From NCBI RefSeq assembly GCF_002288925.2, contig NW_022098093.1, forward strand, positions 29,881 through 93,880: a stretch of 64,000 nucleotides of DNA, written 5' to 3'. Source of the DNA: Delphinapterus leucas. Its lineage: Eukaryota > Chordata > Mammalia > Artiodactyla > Monodontidae. Positions 58,401 to 64,000 of the stretch are shown here, one piece after another (the stretch's first letter is position 1; each line of letters begins with the position of its first letter). A program made the translations under genes and the position numbers. A model generated the notes under the pieces. It had not been told where the DNA came from. It did not search any database and was given only the letters and a program-made list of their open reading frames with translations.

Positions 58401-59259
58401 AGAAATGGAAATAAAAACAAAAATAAACAAATGGGACGTAATGAAACGTCAAAGCTTTTGCACAGCAAAGGAAATCATAAACAAGACCAAAAGACAACCC
58501 TCAGAATAGGAGAAAATATTTGCAAATGAAGCAACTGACAAACGATTAATCTCCAAAATTTACAAGCAGCTCATGCAGCTCAATAACAAAAAAACAAGCA
58601 ACACAATCCAAAAATGGGCAGAAGGCCTAAATAGACATTTCTCCAAAGAAGATATACAGACTGCCAACAAACACATGAAAGAATGCTCAACATCATTAAT
58701 CATTAGAGAAATGCAAATCAAAACTACAATGAGATATCATCTCACACCAGTCAGAACGGCCACCATTAAAAAATCTAGAAACAAATGCTGGAGAGGGTGT
58801 GGAGAAAAGGGAACACTCTTGCACTGCTGGTGGGAATGTGAATTGGTTCAGCCACTATGGAGAACATTATGGAGGTTCCTTAAAAAACTACAAATAGAAC
58901 TACCATATGACCCAGCAATCCCACTATTGGGCATATACCCTGAGAAAACCAAAATTCAAAAAGAGTCATGTACCAAAATGTTCATTGCAGCTCTATTTAC
59001 AATAGCCCGGAGATGGAAACAACCTAAGTCTCTATTTACAATAGCCCGGAGATGGAAACAACCTAAGTGCCCATCATTGGATGAATGGATAAAGAAGATG
59101 TGGTACATATATACAATGGAATATTACTCAGCCATAAAAAGAAACGAAATTGAGCTATTTGTAATGAGGTGGATAGACCTAGAGTCTGTCATACAGAGTG
59201 AAGTAAGTCAGAAAGAAAAAGACAAATACCATATGCTAACACATATACATGGAATTTAA
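55410..59259 (+). pseudogene. L1-C ORF2 (endonuclease/reverse transcriptase), broken
   Basis: The start codon is lost: codon 55410-55412 is ATC where L1-B has ATG. Endonuclease domain (to about 56130): TLNVNGLN, GDFNTPLSPMDRS and SDHNAIRLDI are present, but the catalytic Glu of QETH is Gly (LQGTHF, codon 55533-55535). Small indels near 56390-56425 change frame. RT domain: [15 protein letters not shown] (about 56808), [14 protein letters not shown] (about 57200), [15 protein letters not shown] (about 57370) and FADDM (57499-57513). C-terminal knuckle CX3CX7HX4C is intact (58786-58839). Nonsense codons fall at 57115-57117 (GMQG to GM-stop) and 58507-58509 (SEWE to SE-stop). A 13-residue duplication lies at 58991-59068. 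Natural stop TAA at 59257-59259. Non-functional. Confidence 0.95.
58991..59068 (+). repeat. 39-bp in-frame tandem duplication in L1-C ORF2
   Basis: Two identical 39-bp units (58991-59029 and 59030-59068) encode [14 protein letters not shown] twice. L1-B, L1-D and the 61029 copy have the unit once. Confidence 0.95.
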
Positions 59260-59479
59260 GAAGAAAAATATGTCATGAAGAACCTAGGGGTAAGACAGGA
59301 GTAAAGACACAGACCTACTAGAGAATGGACCTGAGGATATGGGGAGGGGGAAGGGTGAGCTGTGACAGGGCGAGAGAGAGGCATGGACATATATACACTT
59401 AGAAACGTAAGGTAGATAGCTAGTGGGAAGCAGCCACAAGGCACAGGGATATCGGCTCGGTGCTTTGTGACTGCCTGGA

Positions 59480-59509
59480 GGGGTGGGATAGGGAGGGTGG
59501 GAGGGAGGG
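59480..59509 (+). other. G-quadruplex-type motif in the L1-C 3' UTR
   Basis: Seven runs of three or more G within 30 bases, separated by one to three bases. L1 3' UTRs of several mammals carry such tracts. Related G-rich tracts occur at 61498-61530, and C-rich complements at 3235-3285, 28785-28820, 37085-37125 and 62118-62150. Confidence 0.8.
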
Positions 59510-59987
59510 AGACGCAAGAGGGAAGAGATATGGGAACATATGTATATGTATAACTGATTCACTTTGTTATAAAGCAGAAACTAACACACCATTGTAAAGC
59601 AATTATACCCCAATAAAGATGTTAAAAAAAAAAAGGGCAATGAAGAAAAAATATTTTAAAAAAGATAAAAAGATAAAAGTATGAATTCCTGAGAGTATGC
59701 AGAGCAAGAGGAACTGTCAGCCATTTCTGGTGAAAATGAAATTTCCACAATTTGGAAAAGAGTTTGATATTTTCTCATAAACATAGACTTACCATATGAC
59801 CTAGAATTCCTACTTTTAGATACTTACCCGAGTTGAAAACATATTCACACCAAAATCTATGTTAGAATGTGTATAGGCAATGTTTTTCATAATTGCCTCA
59901 AACTGAGAGCAAAAAGTTATACAGTCACATGGCCAACATGTCAACAGATTAACTATGGTAAGCCATACAATGTACTGCAATGTAGTA

Positions 59988-60282
59988 CAGTCAGCCTTCC
60001 GTGTCTGTGGGTTCAACCAATTGTGGATTGAAAATATTGAAAAAAAATTCCAGAAAGTTCCAGAGTATAACTTGAAACTGCTGTATGCCAGGAACTATTT
60101 ATATAGCATCTGCAGTGTATTAGGTATTATAAGTATACTAGAGAGGAATTAAAATGGGAAGATGTGGGTAGACTATATGCAAATACTATGCTATTTATAT
60201 ATGAGACTTGAGTATTTGTGGATTTTGGTACCAATCCATGGTGCTGAAACCAATCCCCCGCTTGGATACTGAGGGACAACTG
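59988..60282. mobile_element. Tigger-type MITE (MER2-like)
   Basis: 295 bp bounded by TA on both sides (59986-59987 and 60283-60284). Terminal repeats: cagtcagccttccgtgtc at left and gagggacaactg at right. The middle (tatttatatagcatctgcag; gtattaggtattataagta; tatatgcaaatactatgc) matches the MER2-type Tigger MITE. It interrupts the 3' end of the ancient L1. Confidence 0.82.
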
Positions 60283-60625
60283 TAATTAAAATTAAAAGAA
60301 CCACTGATTCACACAACCTATGCATGAGTTACATTTAGCTATGTGAAAGAAGCCAGAACCTCAAGGCTAACATATTGTACAATTCCATTTATATGGAATT
60401 CTGGAAAAAGCAAAAGTACAGTTGTAAAAGAGACTATAATTAAGATGGGAGGAAGGTTAAGAGGTGTTTGCTAAAAAGAAGCCGCACAATTAGATTTTTA
60501 GGGTGATGGAAATGTCTCTGTGGTACTGTATGCATGATTGTATGCATTTTTCAAAACCTGTATGATTTTACACCACAAAGAGTGAATGTAATATTTCAAT
60601 TAAAAAATCAACCAGAATATCAGGG

Positions 60626-61016
60626 GATCCCAGAATTGAATGCAGATGGTGACAAATTATATTTGTCTTACAAATGCATTAGGCAACCTCACTGAAAGAG
60701 GTGGGGGTAAAGGAATTCACAGAAGTTACTTTGGAAGCAGTGTTTTAACTGGATTTTTTAAAAGGCTAAAGACAAAAGGAATTGTATATAAACACTGTAC
60801 TCTAGTTGGCAAATCTGTTCCTCACTGGATTATGGTTTAGTCATTCTGAAACATCTCTAGATGTATACCAGAGTTGAATGAATAAGTAAATCAATTTTAA
60901 ATAAATGATGGGAGCCAGGCTGTTCACTATCAGAGAAAAAGGTTACAAATAAGCAAAGGGGAAAGGCCTATAATAAAACCTTTTGTGCAGGATTAGAGTC
61001 AGAGAAAGGAGTATAA
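60626..61016. other. Non-coding stretch, no gene seen
   Basis: Nothing recognised between the ancient L1 3' end and the next L1 insertion. The 66-codon plus frame (60640-60840) has no known motif. Confidence 0.5.
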
Positions 61017-61028
61017 ACAAATATGATA

Positions 61029-61644
61029 TGTACCACAATGTTCACTGCACCTCTATTTACAATAGCCAGGACATGGAAGCAACCTAAGTGTCCATCGACA
61101 GATGAATGGGTAAAGAAGATGTGGCACATATATACAATGGAATATTACTCAGCCATAAAAAGAAGCGAAATTGAATTATTTGTAGTGAGGTGGATGGACC
61201 TAGAGTCTGTCATACAGAGTGAAATAAGTCAGAAAGAGAAAAACAAATACCGTATGCTAACAAATATATATAGGATCTAAAAAGAAACCAAAAATGGTTC
61301 TGAAGAACCTAGGGGCAGGACAAAAATAAAGAAGCAGATGTACAGAATGGACTTGAGGACACAGGGAGGGGAAGGGTAAGCTGGGACAAAGTGAGAGTGG
61401 CATGGACATATATACACTACCAAATGTAAAACAGATAGCTAGTGGGAAGCAGCCACATAGCACAGGGAGATCACCTCAGTGCTTTGTGAGCACCTAGAGG
61501 GATGGGACAAGGAGGGTGGGAGGGAGAAGCAAGAGGGAGGAGATAAGGGGATATATGTATACGTATAGCTGATTCACTTTGTTATACAGCAGAAACTAAC
61601 CCACCATGGTAGAGCAATTATACGCCAATAAATATGTTAAAAAA
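61029..61644 (+). mobile_element. 5'-truncated L1 (ORF2 C-terminus plus 3' UTR)
   Basis: Starts within ORF2 (tgtaccacaatgttcactgc) and encodes an open C-terminal frame (61023-61280: MFTAPLFTIARTW to SQKEKNKYRMLTNIYRI). The 3' UTR has a G-rich tract, with a short A tail at 61638-61644. The target-site duplication acaaatatgata (61017-61028) / acacatatgata (61645-61656) has one mismatch. Same lineage as L1-B and L1-C. Confidence 0.93.
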
Positions 61645-61863
61645 ACACATATGATAAATAAACAGGCAAACATATATTTATATATATGCATGTGCATATA
61701 TATAAACTCATATAGATGCTGAAATAAATACAGATATGTGTGTATATATGAGCTAATACACATACTATATTTTTTCTAGCTTGGACAATAGAGAGGGCCT
61801 AGAAGTAGTAAACCCCAGTAGCAACAAGCATATCTAGCACGGAGATCTTAGTTGTTTTTTTTT

Positions 61864-62070
61864 GTTGTTGTTGTTTTTGCGGTACGCGGGCCTCTCACCG
61901 TTGTGGCCTCTCCCGTTGCGGAGCACAGGCTCCGGATGCGCAGGCTCAGCGGCCGTAGCTCACGGGCCTAGCCGCTCCGTGGCATGTGGGATCTTCCTGT
62001 ACCAGGGCACAAACCTGCGTCTCCCACATCGGCAGGCGGACTCTCAACCACTGCGCCACCAGGGAAGCCC
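61864..62070 (-). mobile_element. CHR SINE, copy 4 (minus), in the L1-D tail
   Basis: Plus reads T-rich tail with gtt repeats (61855-61880), gcggtacgcgggcctctcac, the body, then ccaccagggaagccc. Its flanks (gttttttttt at 61854-61863 and 62071-62080) are consistent with a target-site duplication made in the poly-T of L1-D. Confidence 0.93.
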
Positions 62071-62080
62071 GTTTTTTTTT

Positions 62081-64000
62081 TTTTACAACTTTATTTAAGT
62101 GTCCCTTTCCACTTGCATCTCCCTCCCACCCTCCGTATCCCACCCCTCTAGGTGGTCACAAAGCACCGAGCTGATCTCCCTGTGCTATGCAGCTGCTTCC
62201 CACTAGCTATCTATTTTACATTTGGTAGTGTATATATATCACTGCTACTTTCTCACTTCATCCCAGCTTACCCTTCCCCTTCCCCATGTCCGTAAGTCCA
62301 TTTTCTACGTCTGTGTCTTTATACCTGTCCTGCCCCTAGGTTCATCAGAACCATTTTTTTTTTTTTTAGATTCCATATATATGTGTTAGCATATGATATT
62401 TCTTTTTCTCTTTCCGACTTACTTCACTCTATATGACATACTCTAGGTCCATCCACCTCACTACAAATAACTCAATTTTGTTTCTTTTTATGGCTGAGTA
62501 ATATTCCATTGTATTTATGAGCCACATCTTCTTTATCCATTCATCTGTCGATGGACACTTAGGTTGTTTCCATGTCCTGGCTATTGTAAATAGTGCTGCG
62601 ATGAACATTGTGGTACATGACTCTTTTTGAATTATGGTTTTCTCAGGGTATATGCCCAGTAGTGGGATTGCTGGGTCATATGGTAATTCTACTTCTACTT
62701 TTTAAGGAACCTCCATACTGTTCTCCATAGTGGCTGTATCAATTTACATTCCCACCAACAGTGCAAGAGTGTTCCCTTTTCTCCACACCCTCTCCAGCAT
62801 TTGTTGTTTGTAGATTTTCTGATGATGCCCATTCTAACTGGCATGAGGTGATCCCTCACTGTAGTTTTGATTTGGATTTCTGTAATAATTAGTAATGTTG
62901 AGCAGGTTTTCATGTGCTTCTTGGGCATCTGCATGTCTTCTTTGGAAAAATGTCTCCTTAGGTCTTCTGCCCATTTTTGGATTGGTTTTTTAAAAAAATA
63001 TATTGGTTTTTTTTACAGCCATGTAAAAATACATGGGCTGTTTATATATTTTGGAGATTAATCCACTGTACATTGATTCGTTTGCAAATATTTTCTCCCA
63101 TTATGAGGGTTGTCTTTTGGTCTTGTTTATGGTTTCCTTTGCTGTGCAAAAGCTTTTAAGTTTCATTAGGTCTCATTTGTTTATGTTTGTTTTTATTTCC
63201 ATTTCTCTAGGAGGTGGGTCAAAAAGGACCTTGCTGTGATTTATGTAATAGAGTTTTCTGCCTATGTTTTCCTCTAAGAGTTTTACAGTGTCTGGCATTA
63301 CATTTAGGTCTTTAATCCATTTTGAGTTTATTTTTGTGTATGGTGTTAGGGTGTTCTAATTTTATTCTTTTACATGTAGTTGTCCAGTTTTCCCAACACC
63401 AGTTATTGAACTTATTGAAGAGGCTGTCTATTCTCCATTGTATACTCTTGCCTCCTTTATCAAAGATAAGGTGACCATATGTGCGTGGGTTTATCTCTGG
63501 GCTTTCTATCCTGTTCCATTGATCCATATTTCTGTTTTTGTGCCAGTACCATACTATATACATTACTGTAGGTTTGTAGTACAGTCTGAAGTCCGGAAGC
63601 CTGATTCCTCCAGCTCTGTTTTTCTTTCACAAGATTGTTTTGGCTATTGAGGGTCTTTTGTGTTTCCATACAAGTTGTGAAATTTTTGTTCTAGTTCTGT
63701 GAAAAATGCCATTGGTAGTTTGATAGGGATTGCACTGAATCTGTAGATTGCTTTGGGTAGTATAGTTATTTTCACAATGTTGATTCTTCTAATCCAACAA
63801 CATGGTATATCTCTCCATCTGTTTGTATCATCTTTAATTTCTTTCATCAGTGTCTTATAGTTTTCTGCATACAGTTCTTTTGTCTCTTTAGGTACGTTTA
63901 CTCCTAGGTACTTTATTCTCTTTGTTGCAGTGGTAAATGGGAGTGTTTCCTCAATTTCTCTTTCACATTTTTCAACATTAGTGTAAAGGAATGCAAGAGA
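62081..64000 (-). mobile_element. L1-D: L1 LINE 3' portion, continues past the window (minus)
   Basis: Plus reads poly-T, an antisense 3' UTR that has lost about 100 bp (acaactttatttaagtg is followed directly by tccctttccacttgcatc), and ORF2 from its stop (62366-62368) to the window edge. The 5' end, and so the target-site duplication, is outside. Same lineage as L1-A, -B and -C. Confidence 0.93.
62366..64000 (-). pseudogene. L1-D ORF2, C-terminal part, broken and partial
   Basis: The C-terminal half of the L1 endonuclease/RT protein. The minus-strand frame at 62695-62934 has the intact [18 protein letters not shown] knuckle. 63312-63563 has the [18 protein letters not shown] block, and 63644-63847 has [33 protein letters not shown]. 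Frame shifts near 63000 (a T-rich insertion), 63400 and 63640 break it. The RT active site lies beyond the right edge. Confidence 0.88.

Larger units (their letters stand above)
52026..59630 (+). mobile_element. L1-C: full-length L1 LINE
   Basis: About 7.6 kb, complete at both ends: 5' UTR (52026-54459), ORF1 (54460-55351), spacer, ORF2 (55410-59259), 3' UTR and A tail (59260-59633). A perfect 15-bp target-site duplication, aaaagggcaatgaag (52011-52025 and 59631-59645), frames it within the ancient L1. It is the best preserved L1 here, with 700-1360-nt open stretches, but carries at least one lost start codon, two nonsense changes and several frameshifts. Confidence 0.97.
49200..60625 (+). 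mobile_element. Ancient L1 hosting three later insertions
   Basis: A single old L1 in sense can be followed across interruptions. Endonuclease part at 49225-49500 (GDFNTPLT and the EYTFFFS block). RT upstream and middle parts at 49500-50270. The text resumes at 50950-52025 (ORF2 C-terminal half, ending ctattaaaagggcaatg), resumes again at 59631-59987 (ORF2 end, accatatgacctagaattcc), and its 3' UTR is at 60283-60625. Interrupted by an L1 3' end (50275-50935), L1-C (52026-59630) and a Tigger-type MITE (59988-60282). Confidence 0.78.

Noticed and set aside
57148..58509. 453-codon plus-strand open frame as a host gene
   Set aside because: It is the reverse-transcriptase half of L1-C ORF2 ([20 protein letters not shown]) inside a full-length L1 with target-site duplications.
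1..64000. A new defence, biosynthetic or regulatory system
   Set aside because: No cluster of intact genes exists. All coding similarity is to L1, ERVL or mariner relics, and the rest is unrecognised non-coding mammalian DNA.

Overview
This window is mammalian nuclear DNA, almost certainly from a cetacean, most likely a toothed whale. The strongest marker is four copies of the tRNA-derived CHR SINE (cetacean/hippo/ruminant lineage) in the form abundant in cetaceans. They lie at about 27112, 28275, 29380 and 61864. The other markers are several related L1 LINEs of cetartiodactyl type and an irritans-type mariner. No intact host protein-coding gene, rRNA, tRNA, CRISPR array or bacterial-style operon is visible. 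Every long reading frame is a piece of a decayed L1 or a chance frame on the opposite strand. The window behaves as a gene desert built by successive retrotransposition, and L1 of several ages makes up roughly half of it.

Layout. 1-2155: an old L1 (minus) with a second L1 3' end nested in it. 3080-10250: L1-A, full length but heavily broken (minus). 10250-16250: mostly unrecognised single-copy-looking DNA with an L2-like 3' end, an ancient L1/HAL1 piece and a microsatellite. 16250-18420: a class III (ERVL-type) endogenous retrovirus pol remnant (plus). 18649-19907: a mariner transposon with both inverted repeats. 20700-26200: AT-rich DNA with ancient L1 fragments. 27100-30200: a cluster of three CHR SINEs and two short L1 3' ends, one with a twin-priming inversion. 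30880-36950: MIRs, a diverged local duplication, an L1 3' end and other ancient repeats. 36969-44000: L1-B (minus), near full length, interrupted by a 100-N assembly gap and carrying about 200 bp of foreign sequence at its 5' end inside the target-site duplication. 45231-46216: an LTR-like repeat split by a Tigger-type MITE. 49200-60625: an ancient L1 (plus) invaded by another L1 3' end, by the 7.6-kb L1-C (plus) and by a second Tigger-type MITE. 61029-64000: a short L1 3' end, a CHR SINE, and L1-D (minus), which runs off the window.

How the parts work together. The SINEs and truncated L1s would have been mobilised in trans or in cis by active relatives of L1-A, -B and -C. None of the copies here could still do so. 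L1-C, the most readable, has lost its ORF2 start codon, carries Gly in place of an endonuclease catalytic Glu, and has frameshifts and stop codons. No candidate for a new molecular system was found. The most informative observations are structural: the chimeric 5' end of L1-B, the duplicated sequence flanking the assembly gap, the repeated module in L1 5' UTRs, the twin-priming L1, and a diverged local duplication.
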